Source of the DNA: Sporosarcina koreensis
Lineage (GTDB): Bacteria > Bacillota > Bacilli > Bacillales_A > Planococcaceae
DNA length: 63,579 nucleotides
Assembly (NCBI RefSeq): GCF_001531445.1
Contig: NZ_LQYA01000147.1
Coordinates: 1 to 63,579, forward strand
Direction of reading: 5' to 3'
Shown here: positions 1 through 8,707 of the stretch, piece after piece
How the letters are laid out: each line of letters opens with the position of its first letter
Position numbering within the stretch: position 1 is the stretch's first letter
The notes under the pieces: generated by a model
The model's database searches: none
Told to the model about the DNA's origin: nothing
What the model saw: the letters and a program-made list of their open reading frames with translations, nothing else
Program-made: the position numbers and the translations under genes

Positions 1-2
1 GG

Positions 3-530
3 GAAAAAGATCTTCAACAAGCCGTATCCGCAACAGACTACTACCGAGGAATCGGCTACGATGTAATTGGAACTTTTATAGGAGATTCGGAACTTTTCCC
101 GTTGTTGCAGCCTTATTTGGAAGAGAAGACGACAGTTCTTGCGGGTCAGTCCGGTGTTGGAAAATCGACTTTGCTGAATACGTTGATACCCGAGCTTTCT
201 TTGAAGACCGGCGAGATTTCGGAAGCGCTTGGCAGGGGGCGGCATACAACTCGTCATGTAGAACTTTTAGAATTGGCGGGTGGCCTCGTTGCTGATACAC
301 CTGGGTTCAGCTCACTCGATTTCGATCATATCGAGAAAGAGGAATTACGGGATTATTTTGTTGAAATGGAAAATGTAGCAAATGAATGTAAATTCAGAGG
401 CTGTTTGCATCTGAAGGAGCCAGGTTGTGCAGTAAAACAGAAAGTCGAGACGGGGGACATACTGCAGTCCCGTTACAATAATTATTTACAATTTCTTCAA
501 GAGATTACTGACCGAAAGCCGAGGTATTGA
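3..530 (+). CDS. rsgA: ribosome small subunit biogenesis GTPase RsgA (3' part)
   Basis: This is the C-terminal 175 codons of RsgA (YloQ/CpgA), a circularly permuted GTPase that acts in late maturation of the 30S ribosomal subunit. The frame is open from the window edge, so the start lies upstream. The P-loop GQSGVGKS, the DTPGFSS G3 motif (G3 after G1, as expected in the permuted family) and the C-terminal zinc-binding knuckle (CKFRGC, then H and C in HLKEPGC) are all visible. It is followed after 2 nt by rpe, as in B. subtilis. Identity is secure; only the missing 5' end limits the call. Confidence 0.95.
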   Translation, partial: EKDLQQAVSATDYYRGIGYDVIGTFIGDSELFPLLQPYLEEKTTVLAGQSGVGKSTLLNTLIPELSLKTGEISEALGRGRHTTRHVELLELAGGLVADTPGFSSLDFDHIEKEELRDYFVEMENVANECKFRGCLHLKEPGCAVKQKVETGDILQSRYNNYLQFLQEITDRKPRY

Positions 531-532
531 CA

Positions 533-1198
533 ATGATTAAAATAGCACCTTCCATTTTGGCAGCTGATTTTTCAAAGTTGGCAGATGAAGTGATAGAAGT
601 GGAAAAAGCGGGAGCGGAGCTGATCCATATCGACGTAATGGATGGCCATTTCGTTCCGAATATTACGATGGGACCGATTGTTGTGGAGGCATTACGTCCT
701 GTAACGAATCTTCCATTGGATGTTCATCTCATGATTGAGAACCCCGATGCATATATTGAACAGTTCGCAAAAGCGGGAGCGGATTATATTACTGTTCATG
801 TGGAAGCGTGCAGGCATTTGCATCGCACCATCCAACTCATCCGTTCATTCGGGGTGAAGCCGGGCGTCGTGTTAAATCCGCATACGCCTGTAGAGCATAT
901 CTTCCACATCCTTGAAGATATCGACATGGTCTTATTCATGACGGTCAATCCTGGATTCGGAGGGCAGAAGTTCATTCATACGGTACTTCCGAAAGTGAAG
1001 CAATTATCCGATCTGATTAAGGAAAAAGGACTGTCCATTGAAATTGAAATCGATGGAGGTGTCAATGAGGAGACGATCATTCCTTGCGTAGAGGCAGGCG
1101 CCACGGTATTAGTCGCTGGATCGGCCATTTACAACGAGGAGAACCGGACGGAAGCATTGCAGCGGATTAAAGCGGCAGGGGAAAGCGTGTTGAATTGA
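533..1198 (+). CDS. rpe: ribulose-phosphate 3-epimerase
   Basis: Rpe interconverts ribulose 5-phosphate and xylulose 5-phosphate in the pentose phosphate pathway. The 221-residue product begins MIKIAPSILAADF and shows the TIM-barrel signatures HIDVMDGHFVPN (catalytic Asp and metal His), DVHLMIENP, VNPGFGGQKF and EIDGGVN. An in-frame TTG at 527 exists, but the ATG at 533 has GAGGT at 521-525 about 7 nt ahead and gives the family's usual N-terminus. Its stop codon overlaps the thiN start by one base (TGATG), indicating translational coupling. Confidence 0.97.
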   Translation: MIKIAPSILAADFSKLADEVIEVEKAGAELIHIDVMDGHFVPNITMGPIVVEALRPVTNLPLDVHLMIENPDAYIEQFAKAGADYITVHVEACRHLHRTIQLIRSFGVKPGVVLNPHTPVEHIFHILEDIDMVLFMTVNPGFGGQKFIHTVLPKVKQLSDLIKEKGLSIEIEIDGGVNEETIIPCVEAGATVLVAGSAIYNEENRTEALQRIKAAGESVLN

Positions 1199-1851
1199 TG
1201 GAAAAGGTCATCATTTGTGCCGGTGGGCCGGTCGGAGAATTGCCTGACTTAGCTGCTTACGAGTCAGATGAATCGATTTTTATCGGTGTGGATCGTGGGG
1301 CAATTCATTTATTGGATAAAGGAATTGTCCCTGTTGAGGCGGTTGGAGATTTTGATTCTGTGAGTGAAGCGGAGTTCAGTAGAATAAAAGAATCAGTGGA
1401 ACGAGTCGACTCTTTCCAGTCTGAAAAAGACGAAACGGATACGGAACTGGCGATGGCACGTGCTATCGCTTATCATCCGAAGGAAGTCATTTTAACCGGC
1501 GTCACGGGTGGAAGATTAGATCATTTTGAATCGGCATTGCATTTATTGTACCGGATACAAAGTGAACATAAAGACGTTGCATTTCTCATCCGCAATGCTA
1601 CTAATGAGCTTTCATTATTTTACCCGGGCGTCCATCGTGTTAAAAGAAATGCACAGCTTCCTTATGTATCATTTTTCCCCTTCGGCAGCATAGTGGAAGG
1701 TCTGACGTTGACCGGCTTCAAGTATGAGACGGTTAACGAAAGGATGGAATTGGGCATGACAAGATTCACAAGCAATGAACCAATTACAGAAGTTTGTACT
1801 ATCTCATTCCGGCAAGGCATATGCTTAATGGTAAGAAGTTCAGATTCCTGA
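1198..1851 (+). CDS. thiN: thiamine pyrophosphokinase
   Basis: ThiN transfers a pyrophosphate from ATP to thiamine, giving thiamine diphosphate. The 217-residue product has the family motifs AVGDFDSVS near residue 48, KDETDTELA near 80 and GVTGGRLDHF near 102, which line the nucleotide and metal site. The ATG at 1198 overlaps the rpe stop by one base; a TTG at 1195 is also in frame but less likely. It sits between rpe and spoVM as in B. subtilis (yloS). Confidence 0.94.
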   Translation: MEKVIICAGGPVGELPDLAAYESDESIFIGVDRGAIHLLDKGIVPVEAVGDFDSVSEAEFSRIKESVERVDSFQSEKDETDTELAMARAIAYHPKEVILTGVTGGRLDHFESALHLLYRIQSEHKDVAFLIRNATNELSLFYPGVHRVKRNAQLPYVSFFPFGSIVEGLTLTGFKYETVNERMELGMTRFTSNEPITEVCTISFRQGICLMVRSSDS

Positions 1852-1864
1852 AAGGAGAAGGGAA

Positions 1865-2014
1865 TTGCGAGTTTATACATTTACGATGCCGAAGTTTCTA
1901 AGTAGCTTTGTTCGAAAATGCATGGTGGTTTTCCAAAAAGAAGATAAGGCGAAAACTCAAGCTACTGCAAGCCAACGAAACAGAAAACGGAAAAAAGAAA
2001 AAACGTCAGGCTGA
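1865..2014 (+). CDS. spoVM: stage V sporulation protein M, C-terminally extended
   Basis: SpoVM is a tiny amphipathic helix that binds the convex forespore membrane and anchors SpoIVA at the start of spore coat assembly. The gene starts with TTG at 1865, 7 nt after AAAGGAG (1851-1857). The product aligns without gaps to the 26-residue B. subtilis protein, including Pro9 (TMPKFL) and Arg17. Unlike that protein, the frame continues to 49 residues with a strongly basic tail (QRNRKRKKEK), and its stop codon lies inside the terminator stem. Function of the tail is unknown. Position between thiN and rpmB matches B. subtilis. Confidence 0.85.
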   Translation: MRVYTFTMPKFLSSFVRKCMVVFQKEDKAKTQATASQRNRKRKKEKTSG

Positions 2015-2044
2015 ACTAATCGGCCTGGCGTTTTATTTCTTTTT
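2001..2044 (+). terminator. intrinsic terminator of the rpe-thiN-spoVM unit
   Basis: Inverted repeat AACGTCAGGC (2002-2011) pairs with GCCTGGCGTT (2023-2032), with one G-U pair, and is followed by a T-rich run. The spoVM stop codon (2012-2014) falls just inside the loop. Confidence 0.85.
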
Positions 2045-2074
2045 GTCGTATTGTTGGAACGCGATAAAATCTAT

Positions 2075-2190
2075 TGTCTAGCTTCAACGACCTGCCCCGC
2101 AGGTCTAGCCATATTGGCTGTGTGGCAAAAAGCGCCACTTCGCCAATCCGTCTTATGCCTGTCGGGCCAAAACGGCCGTTTCCGCAATTC
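2075..2190 (+). repeat. dispersed structured repeat, family A copy 1
   Basis: The stretch begins GTCTAGCTTC and ends near TTATGCCTGTCGGGC plus a GC-rich tail. It contains GTGGCAAAAAGCGCCAC (hairpin) in the middle. The same ordered motifs recur at 12826-12948 and, inverted, at 31705-31853. It fills the space between the spoVM terminator and the end of rpmB, with no coding potential seen. Confidence 0.7.
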
Positions 2191-2192
2191 GA

Positions 2193-2381
2193 TTAAACGC
2201 GTTGCACTTTACCTGATTTAAGTGCTCTTGCAGATACCCAAACACGCTTTGGTTTACCGTTAACAAGAATACGGACTTTTTGAAGGTTAGCCCCCCAAGT
2301 ACGTCTGTTAGCGTTCATTGCGTGTGAACGGGCATTTCCCGTACGAGCTTTGCGTCCAGTAATAACACATTCTTTAGCCAT
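2193..2381 (-). CDS. rpmB: 50S ribosomal protein L28
   Basis: The 62-residue product ([20 protein letters not shown] at its N-terminus, [13 protein letters not shown] at its C-terminus) is a full-length bacterial L28, a component of the large ribosomal subunit near the L1 side. The start at 2381 is chosen because GAGGAGG lies at 2390-2396 on the minus strand; upstream in-frame codons add 13 atypical residues. It is transcribed opposite to its neighbours, as rpmB is in B. subtilis. Lys/Arg-rich composition fits rRNA binding. Confidence 0.97.
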   Translation of the reverse strand: MAKECVITGRKARTGNARSHAMNANRRTWGANLQKVRILVNGKPKRVWVSARALKSGKVQRV

Positions 2382-2533
2382 TTTTATGACCTCCTCGCTA
2401 ATAATGATTAAGCGATTCACTATCTAATTCGCATACCATAATACTTTATCACAGGAAATAAAGGCATGCAACCTTTTTTCACGATGCTTTCAAGTGAAAT
2501 TCCTTTACATCGGTTTCTACGCTTTTCTTCTGC

Positions 2534-2562
2534 TTTTCTATTGATATGGTGTATAGTACAAT
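2534..2562 (+). promoter_or_regulatory. candidate sigma-A promoter for the Asp23/fakA genes
   Basis: A good -10 TACAAT (2557-2562) is preceded at 17 bp by a weak -35 TTTTCT (2534-2539). It lies about 38 bp upstream of the Asp23-like start codon. Confidence 0.45.
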
Positions 2563-2599
2563 GGGGATAGTTATTATGGATGCAGGAGGGGAAGCTTTC

Positions 2600-2959
2600 A
2601 TGTCAATCGAGATGAAGAACGATTACGGTACGATAGATATTACGAATGACGTCATTGCCCAAGTGGTGGGAGAGGCGGCAATCGAATGCTACGGAATTGT
2701 CGGCATGGCTTCACGTCATCAGATCCGGGATGGACTTACGGACATCCTTGGGAAAGAGAACTATGCAAAAGGAGTCATCGTCAGGAATATTGGAGATGAG
2801 ACGCATATCGATATGTATGTCATTATCGGATATGGAACAAAAATCTCTGAGGTCGCATACCAAGTGCAATCCAAAGTCATCTATACATTGAAAAAGACAT
2901 TATCGTTAACAGTGGATTCAGTGAATATATTTGTTCAAGGAGTTCGGGTGACGACCTGA
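2600..2959 (+). CDS. Asp23/Gls24 family envelope stress response protein (YloU-like)
   Basis: The 119-residue protein begins MSIEMKNDYGTIDITNDVIAQVVG and has the Asp23/DUF322 pattern: a short N-terminal strand, the helix ending AAIECYGIVGM, and the C-terminal VDSVNIFVQGVRV. Family members such as S. aureus Asp23 are membrane-associated and tied to envelope stress; the exact role of this one-domain YloU type is not settled. ATG at 2600 is chosen over upstream codons because AGGAGGGG (2584-2591) lies 8 nt ahead. It directly precedes fakA (21 nt gap), so the two are probably co-transcribed. Confidence 0.88.
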   Translation: MSIEMKNDYGTIDITNDVIAQVVGEAAIECYGIVGMASRHQIRDGLTDILGKENYAKGVIVRNIGDETHIDMYVIIGYGTKISEVAYQVQSKVIYTLKKTLSLTVDSVNIFVQGVRVTT

Positions 2960-2980
2960 TAGAAGGAGGAAAACAGTTCA

Positions 2981-4639
2981 ATGAATTTTATTGATGGTGT
3001 GAAATTTGCCGACATGGTGAGGATGGGTGCGCATCACCTTCATCAGAATGCAGACTATGTCGATTCACTTAACGTGTTTCCCGTGCCTGATGGGGACACA
3101 GGGACAAATATGAATTTATCCATGACATCCGGTGCCAAAGAGACCGAAGCGAATGTGTCTGCGCATTTGGGCAAGACCGCCCAAGCTTTGTCCAAAGGGC
3201 TATTGATGGGTGCACGAGGGAACTCCGGCGTTATCCTATCCCAATTGTTCCGCGGATTTGGCAAAGCGGTGGAAGAGGAAGCGAAGCTTGATAGCGTGAA
3301 GTTCGCGAATGCGTTGGAGTATGGGGTGCAGACGGCATACAAAGCGGTCATGAAACCTGTTGAAGGAACAATTCTAACTGTCGCCAAAGATGCAGCGAAT
3401 AAAGGTGTAGAAGTGGCGAAATCGACTACGGATATTATTGAAGTGATGGAAGCAATCGTTGAAGAGTCGAAAGCTTCATTGAAACGGACCCCTGATCTTC
3501 TTCCTGTGCTGAAAGAAGTCGGTGTCGTTGATAGTGGTGGACAGGGCCTTGTCTATGTATATGAAGGCTTTTTGGCATGTCTGAAAGGCGAAGGGCTTCC
3601 TGAACGGACGAATATGGACCTGATGGAAGATCTAGTTAACGCTGAGCACCATCGAGGAGTTCAAGGATTCATGAATACCGAGGATATCGTATACGGATAT
3701 TGTACGGAATTCATGGTGAAATTCGAAGATGAAAAAGTAAAGAAGCATCCTTTCGAGGAAAGCGATTTCCGTCAGGACCTCAGCAAATTCGGGGATTCTT
3801 TGCTAGTCATTTCAGATGAGGAAATTGCGAAAGTACATATCCATACCGAAGAACCGGGAGACGCGTTGAATTACGCGCAGCAATATGGTTCCCTCATCAA
3901 CATTAAAATTGAAAATATGCGTCAACAGCATATCGATATCGTCGGTGAAAGCCATTCTGTGAAAAAAACGGAGGCTGCTTCACATCCTTATGCGATTGTG
4001 ACGGTTGCAATGGGGGCAGGAATTGCAGACTTGCTGAAGAGCATCGGCGCATCTGCTGTCATTGAAGGCGGACAGACAATGAATCCGTCAACCGAAGACA
4101 TCGTCAAGGCAATCAAAGATGTTGGCGCTGAGCGTGTCATCATTTTACCAAATAATAAAAACATCATCATGGCAGCAAAGCAGGCGGCGGAAGTGATCGG
4201 CATTGAAGCGGCCGTCGTCGAAACAAAATCCGTTCCTGAAGGATTGGCAGCAATTCTTGCATTCAATCCCGAAGCTGGAGTAGCGGAAAATGAACAAGTC
4301 ATGTCAAGAGCTGCTGCCGGTGTGAAGACAGGACAAGTCACGTATTCAATCCGAGATACATCCATCGATGGCATCGACATTAAAAAAGATGATTTCATGG
4401 GACTTGCAGGCAGTAAAATCGTAATTTCCAACCCGTCTTTGGATGATGTGATGAAGACATTGCTTGAATCGCTCATCGATGAAGATGATGAAATTGTAAC
4501 AATCATCTATGGAGAAGACGTAACGGAAGAAGAAGCAACTGCGATTGCAGATTACGTGGAATCCACATTCGATCATACTGAAGTGGAGTTGTATAACGGG
4601 AAACAACCTTTATATCCTTATATCCTTTCCGTGGAATAA
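2981..4639 (+). CDS. fakA: fatty acid kinase catalytic subunit FakA
   Basis: FakA (YloV) phosphorylates fatty acids bound to a FakB partner, making acyl-phosphate for phospholipid synthesis through PlsY/PlsX. The 552-residue product carries the DhaL-type nucleotide-binding motif NVFPVPDGDTGTNM (residues about 28-41) with Mg-binding aspartates, GARGNSGVILSQ near 77, and the characteristic C-terminal domain ending in EVELYNGKQPLYPYILSVE. ATG at 2981 has AGGAGG about 10 nt upstream. A fakB gene is not in the window. Its nearness to the FapR-plsX-fab cluster fits a lipid role. Confidence 0.95.
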   Translation: MNFIDGVKFADMVRMGAHHLHQNADYVDSLNVFPVPDGDTGTNMNLSMTSGAKETEANVSAHLGKTAQALSKGLLMGARGNSGVILSQLFRGFGKAVEEEAKLDSVKFANALEYGVQTAYKAVMKPVEGTILTVAKDAANKGVEVAKSTTDIIEVMEAIVEESKASLKRTPDLLPVLKEVGVVDSGGQGLVYVYEGFLACLKGEGLPERTNMDLMEDLVNAEHHRGVQGFMNTEDIVYGYCTEFMVKFEDEKVKKHPFEESDFRQDLSKFGDSLLVISDEEIAKVHIHTEEPGDALNYAQQYGSLINIKIENMRQQHIDIVGESHSVKKTEAASHPYAIVTVAMGAGIADLLKSIGASAVIEGGQTMNPSTEDIVKAIKDVGAERVIILPNNKNIIMAAKQAAEVIGIEAAVVETKSVPEGLAAILAFNPEAGVAENEQVMSRAAAGVKTGQVTYSIRDTSIDGIDIKKDDFMGLAGSKIVISNPSLDDVMKTLLESLIDEDDEIVTIIYGEDVTEEEATAIADYVESTFDHTEVELYNGKQPLYPYILSVE

Positions 4640-4644
4640 TACAA

Positions 4645-4690
4645 AAAACGACGGCATCCTACAATGATAGGGGTGCCGTTTTTCTATTTT
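4645..4690 (+). terminator. intrinsic terminator after fakA
   Basis: ACGGCA (4651-4656) pairs with TGCCGT (4673-4678), extended by TCCTA/TAGGGG with a bulge, and is followed by TTTTTC. Confidence 0.8.
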
Positions 4691-4717
4691 GTCTTTATAC
4701 GAAAATTACTGTAAAAT
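4689..4717 (+). promoter_or_regulatory. sigma-A type promoter for sdaAB-sdaAA
   Basis: -35 TTGTCT (4689-4694) and -10 TAAAAT (4712-4717) are separated by 17 bp and lie between the fakA terminator and sdaAB. Confidence 0.6.
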
Positions 4718-4761
4718 GAGAGTAAGCGTTTGCTTTCTTTTTAAGAATGGGGGTATTTTGT

Positions 4762-5424
4762 ATGAAATACAGATCGGTTTTTGAAATTATCGGTCCCGTC
4801 ATGATCGGGCCTTCATCGTCACATACCGCAGGAGCTGCCCGTATCGGCAGGGTCGCTCGCGATTTATTCGGGCGTCAGCCGGAATGGGCGAGAATCCATC
4901 TCTATGGTTCTTTTGCAGAAACCTATAAAGGACATGGGACAGATGTTGCGATTATCGGGGGATTATTGGATTACGATACATTTGATGAAAGAATAAAAAC
5001 AGCGTTTGAAGATGCTGCAGCACTAGGCATGACGTTCGAGTTTATTCCTGAAGAGGAAGAAGCAGATCATCCGAATACAGCAAAAATTGTTATCGGCGAC
5101 AAACAAGGTGAAATGGAGCTCGTCGGCATTTCAATCGGTGGCGGAACGATGGAAGTCACGGAGTTGAATGGTTTTCCACTACGCTTGTCCGGACATTTTC
5201 CAGCGTTGCTCGTTGTACATGACGATCGTGCGGGTGTCATTGCGAATGTTTCTAACGCCATCGCTTCACAAGGGATGAATATTGCCCATATGGAAGTCGG
5301 CAGGAAAGAAAAAGGGAAAATGGCACTTATGGTCATCGAAGTCGATCAGATGTTTGATGAAACACTTCTAAATGAATTGAAAGCATTGCCGAATGTCACG
5401 CAAGTTTCGACATTGGCGAACTGA
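4762..5424 (+). CDS. sdaAB: L-serine ammonia-lyase, iron-sulfur-dependent, beta subunit
   Basis: With SdaAA it deaminates L-serine to pyruvate and ammonia. The 220-residue product starts MKYRSVFEIIGPVMIGPSSS, the typical beta-domain serine-binding start with PSSSHTAGA, and ends in an ACT domain (ALLVVHDDRAGVIANVSNAI onward, residues about 149-220) that usually senses serine. ATG at 4762 is preferred over 4747 because GGGGG (4749-4753) lies 8 nt before it and the length then equals the B. subtilis protein. sdaAA follows after 14 nt. Confidence 0.96.
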   Translation: MKYRSVFEIIGPVMIGPSSSHTAGAARIGRVARDLFGRQPEWARIHLYGSFAETYKGHGTDVAIIGGLLDYDTFDERIKTAFEDAAALGMTFEFIPEEEEADHPNTAKIVIGDKQGEMELVGISIGGGTMEVTELNGFPLRLSGHFPALLVVHDDRAGVIANVSNAIASQGMNIAHMEVGRKEKGKMALMVIEVDQMFDETLLNELKALPNVTQVSTLAN

Positions 5425-5438
5425 GGAGGGGAATAGAT

Positions 5439-6347
5439 ATGGAAGTACTATTCGGTACAGTGAAGGAATTAGTAGCTCTTGCAGAAGAGCAAAAAAAGCC
5501 AATTTCAGAAATTATGATTGAACAGGAAATGCTTATTACAAAACGTTCTCGTGAAGACATTGTCGCACAAATGGAGAACAACTTGACTGTCATGGAAAGT
5601 GCAGTCGAACAAGGGTTGCAAGGTGTAAAATCGACCTCAGGCTTGACGGGAGGAGACGCCGTTCTTCTTCAAAATTATATCAAGTCTGGGAAATCGCTGT
5701 CAGGCGATCTCTTATTAGATGCGGTCAGTAAAGCGGTTGCGACAAATGAAGTGAATGCGGCAATGGGGATGATTTGCGCCACTCCAACAGCAGGAGCTGC
5801 CGGAATTGTGCCCGGAACGCTTTTCGCTGTGAAAGATAAATTGAACCCGACGAGGGAACAAATGGTGAATTACTTATTCACGTCAGGTGCATTTGGATTT
5901 GTCGTAGCAAATAACGCCTCCATTTCGGGAGCGGCAGGAGGATGTCAGGCGGAGACGGGATCAGCTGCTTCGATGGCTGCCGCCGCGATTGTTGAAATGG
6001 CGGGAGGAACGCCTCAGCAAAGCGCAGAAGCTTTTTCAATCGTCATGAAAAACATGCTCGGTCTCGTCTGCGATCCAGTAGCAGGCCTTGTAGAAGTGCC
6101 GTGTGTGAAGCGGAATGCGATGGGAGCCGCGAAAGCGCTTGTCGGTGCAGATATGGCACTTGCAGGAGTCGTCAGCAGGATTCCAACGGATGAAGTGATT
6201 GAAGCGATGCATAGAATCGGACAGTCCATGCCTTCTGCACTAAGGGAAACCGCCAAAGGAGGCTTGGCTGCCACACCTACTGGAAAGGCGCTGGAAGCTG
6301 AGATTTTTGGAAAGGACAAGCCAGCACGTGACACTGTCAATTCTTGA
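5439..6347 (+). CDS. sdaAA: L-serine ammonia-lyase, iron-sulfur-dependent, alpha subunit
   Basis: Catalytic partner of SdaAB, 302 residues, using an oxygen-sensitive [4Fe-4S] cluster. Candidate cluster cysteines are in GGCQAETGSAASM and the CDPVAGLVEVPC segment; MICATPTAGAAGIVPGTL is the conserved substrate-loop block. ATG at 5439 follows GAGGGG with proper spacing. The last 20 nt overlap the recG coding start, so recG is probably expressed from the same transcript. Confidence 0.96.
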   Translation: MEVLFGTVKELVALAEEQKKPISEIMIEQEMLITKRSREDIVAQMENNLTVMESAVEQGLQGVKSTSGLTGGDAVLLQNYIKSGKSLSGDLLLDAVSKAVATNEVNAAMGMICATPTAGAAGIVPGTLFAVKDKLNPTREQMVNYLFTSGAFGFVVANNASISGAAGGCQAETGSAASMAAAAIVEMAGGTPQQSAEAFSIVMKNMLGLVCDPVAGLVEVPCVKRNAMGAAKALVGADMALAGVVSRIPTDEVIEAMHRIGQSMPSALRETAKGGLAATPTGKALEAEIFGKDKPARDTVNS

Positions 6348-8376
6348 CCCGGTCACAAGCCTGAAAGGAGTAGGGAAGGCATCTGCTGAACAACTTCAAA
6401 AACTGGGCATTGAAACAATTGAAGAGTTGATTAATACTTTTCCATACCGCCATGAAGATTTCAGATTGAAAAATTTGGCTGAAACGCCGCATAATGAACG
6501 GGTCACTATTGAAGGAAGGGTCGAAAGTGAGCCTTCCGTTCTTTTTTTAGGGAGAAATAAGTCACGACTTCAAATCCGGCTACTAGCCGGTAATCATCTC
6601 GTCAAAGCGGTCTTCTTCAATCAGCATTACTTGAAAGATCGACTTGGAATCGGGATGACCGTGACGGTGACAGGTAAATGGGATCGTGGCAGGCAAGTGA
6701 TCAATGTGAGCAATTTCAGTGAAGGGCCGAAAACAGATCATGCTGATTTTGAACCTGTCTATAGTTTGAAAAACGTTATGCACCAGAAGACGTTCCGAAA
6801 ATATATGAGGCAGGCCCTGGATCTTTGCAGCAATGAAATCGAAGAAGTCCTCCCGCTTTCATTGCGGGAAGCCTATATGTTGCCGTCGGTTGGAGAAGCA
6901 CTCGAAATGGTTCACTTTCCAAAATCGCCGAATGATGTAAAACAGGCACGAAGGCGTTTCATATACGAGGAATTATTGAAATTCCAGCTGAAAATGAACG
7001 GCATGAAGAAAATCCGCAAGGAAATGGAAAAAGGAATTCCGATTCACTATGATCTTGAGCGATTAAAGGAGTTCATTGCCTCACTGCCTTTTGAATTAAC
7101 GAATGCGCAGAAAAAAGTAGTGAACGAGCTTTGTGCTGAATTGAAGAGTCCGACAAGAATGAACCGTCTCTTGCAAGGTGACGTAGGTTCCGGTAAGACG
7201 GTCGTAGCAGCAATCGCTCTGTTTGCAGCGATTACAGGAGGATTCCAAGGAGCGCTTATGGCGCCGACAGAAATTCTTGCTGAGCAGCATGCCGACTCCC
7301 TATCTTCTTGGCTTGAGCCGTTCGGGGTGAAAGTCGCTTTCCTATCAGGGTCCACGAAAGGCAAAGCGAGAAGGATCATCATTGAGAAATTGCAGAGCGG
7401 AGAAATCGATCTGCTGATCGGAACACATGCATTAATTCAACCGGATGTCGGTTTCGCAAATTTAGGTCTCGTCATTACGGATGAACAGCATCGGTTCGGC
7501 GTGGAACAACGCCGCGTATTACGGGAAAAAGGACTGAATCCTGACGTCCTTTTCATGACAGCCACTCCGATTCCAAGGACTTTGGCAATCACTGCATTCG
7601 GAGAAATGGATGTTTCCATCCTTGATGAAATGCCAGCAGGACGTAAGAAAGTCGAAACATACTGGTTAAAAGAAGATTCCCTATTGCCTGTGCTACGGAA
7701 AATGGAGAAGGAGCTGCAGGCTGGAAGACAGTCATATGTCATTTGTCCACTAATCGAGGAATCGGACAAGCTGGATGTGCAAAATGCGGTTGACGTCCAT
7801 TCCCAGCTCACCCATCATTTTGTTGGGCGGTACACAGTCGGCCTTATGCATGGAAGACTTCATCCTGATGAGAAAGATGCCATCATGAGGGACTTCAGTG
7901 AAGGGAAAATCGATTGCCTTGTTTCGACGACCGTCGTCGAAGTGGGTGTGAATGTACCGAACGCAACATTCATGCTCATCTATGACGCCACCCGTTTTGG
8001 ACTTGCCCAGCTCCATCAGTTAAGGGGCAGGGTCGGCAGGGGGGCGGACCAATCGTATTGCGTCCTTCTTGCCGATCCGAAAAACGAGGAAGGGAAAGAA
8101 CGGATGCAGTCGATGACAGAGACGAATGACGGATTCCTCTTAGCGGAAAAAGACCTTGAGCTGAGAGGTGCAGGCGACTTCTTCGGCAAAAAGCAAAGCG
8201 GAATGCCCGAATTCAAAATGGCTGACCTTGTACACGATTATCGTGCGTTGGAAACGGCACGTCAAGATGCCGAGAAAATGCTTTTGTCGGACGATTTTTG
8301 GACCTCTCCAGACTATAAATTCCTAAGAGAAGACTTGGAACAATCCGGCGCACTTTCACATGAGCGAATGGATTAA
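6328..8376 (+). CDS. recG: ATP-dependent DNA helicase RecG
   Basis: RecG remodels stalled replication forks and branch-migrates Holliday junctions. The product is 682 residues: N-terminal wedge/OB region (RVTIEGRVESEPSVLF), helicase domain with Walker A GDVGSGKTVVA, DEQHRFG (DEXH-type box), SAT-equivalent MTATPIPRTLA, and C-terminal motif QLRGRVGRG. GTG at 6328 is chosen because it places LKGVG at residue 12 as in B. subtilis; GGAAAGG at 6309-6315 could serve as ribosome-binding site. An upstream TTG at 6307 is possible. Overlaps sdaAA by 20 nt in another frame. Confidence 0.95.
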   Translation: MTLSILDPVTSLKGVGKASAEQLQKLGIETIEELINTFPYRHEDFRLKNLAETPHNERVTIEGRVESEPSVLFLGRNKSRLQIRLLAGNHLVKAVFFNQHYLKDRLGIGMTVTVTGKWDRGRQVINVSNFSEGPKTDHADFEPVYSLKNVMHQKTFRKYMRQALDLCSNEIEEVLPLSLREAYMLPSVGEALEMVHFPKSPNDVKQARRRFIYEELLKFQLKMNGMKKIRKEMEKGIPIHYDLERLKEFIASLPFELTNAQKKVVNELCAELKSPTRMNRLLQGDVGSGKTVVAAIALFAAITGGFQGALMAPTEILAEQHADSLSSWLEPFGVKVAFLSGSTKGKARRIIIEKLQSGEIDLLIGTHALIQPDVGFANLGLVITDEQHRFGVEQRRVLREKGLNPDVLFMTATPIPRTLAITAFGEMDVSILDEMPAGRKKVETYWLKEDSLLPVLRKMEKELQAGRQSYVICPLIEESDKLDVQNAVDVHSQLTHHFVGRYTVGLMHGRLHPDEKDAIMRDFSEGKIDCLVSTTVVEVGVNVPNATFMLIYDATRFGLAQLHQLRGRVGRGADQSYCVLLADPKNEEGKERMQSMTETNDGFLLAEKDLELRGAGDFFGKKQSGMPEFKMADLVHDYRALETARQDAEKMLLSDDFWTSPDYKFLREDLEQSGALSHERMD

Positions 8377-8452
8377 GATTATCATTATCACCTTTATCAT
8401 TAGCGGAGGCATTCAACTTCAGGCGAGCGTTTTCCAAAAGAAACGGATGTAG
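8360..8452 (+). CDS. possible 30-residue hydrophobic small protein
   Basis: An ATG frame overlapping the last 17 nt of recG encodes MSEWIKIIIITFIISGG at its start, a single hydrophobic helix, and ends in a basic tail FQKKRM. It stops just before the recG terminator. No convincing ribosome-binding site is seen and I recognise no family, so this may be chance; coupling to recG termination would be the only way it is expressed. Confidence 0.2.
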   Translation: MSEWIKIIIITFIISGGIQLQASVFQKKRM

Positions 8453-8473
8453 CCTGTTCGCAATGCAACGAGG

Positions 8474-8520
8474 CTGTCGCAGAAAGTCGAAAGATTGACT
8501 TTCTGTGACAGTTTTTTTGT
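8474..8520 (+). terminator. strong intrinsic terminator after recG
   Basis: A 15-bp stem, CTGTCGCAGAAAGTC (8474-8488) with GACTTTCTGTGACAG (8497-8511), contains one G-U pair and is followed by seven T. The remaining bases to 8707 hold no gene I can support. Confidence 0.95.
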
Positions 8521-8707
8521 AATTTTGATATTGCCGAACCAAAAAGCATGCAGCCCTCGTGGTGTGATATTATTCCTTATCTGCATACTTTAGTCGCAAT
8601 AAGGGAAAGTATTTAAAGACAATACGTAAACGTGAACACGGCCATTTTTAAAAGCATATTAGGTTTTTACGATAGTCCCAAAAAATATAGAAGTGGTGAT
8701 GATTAGG

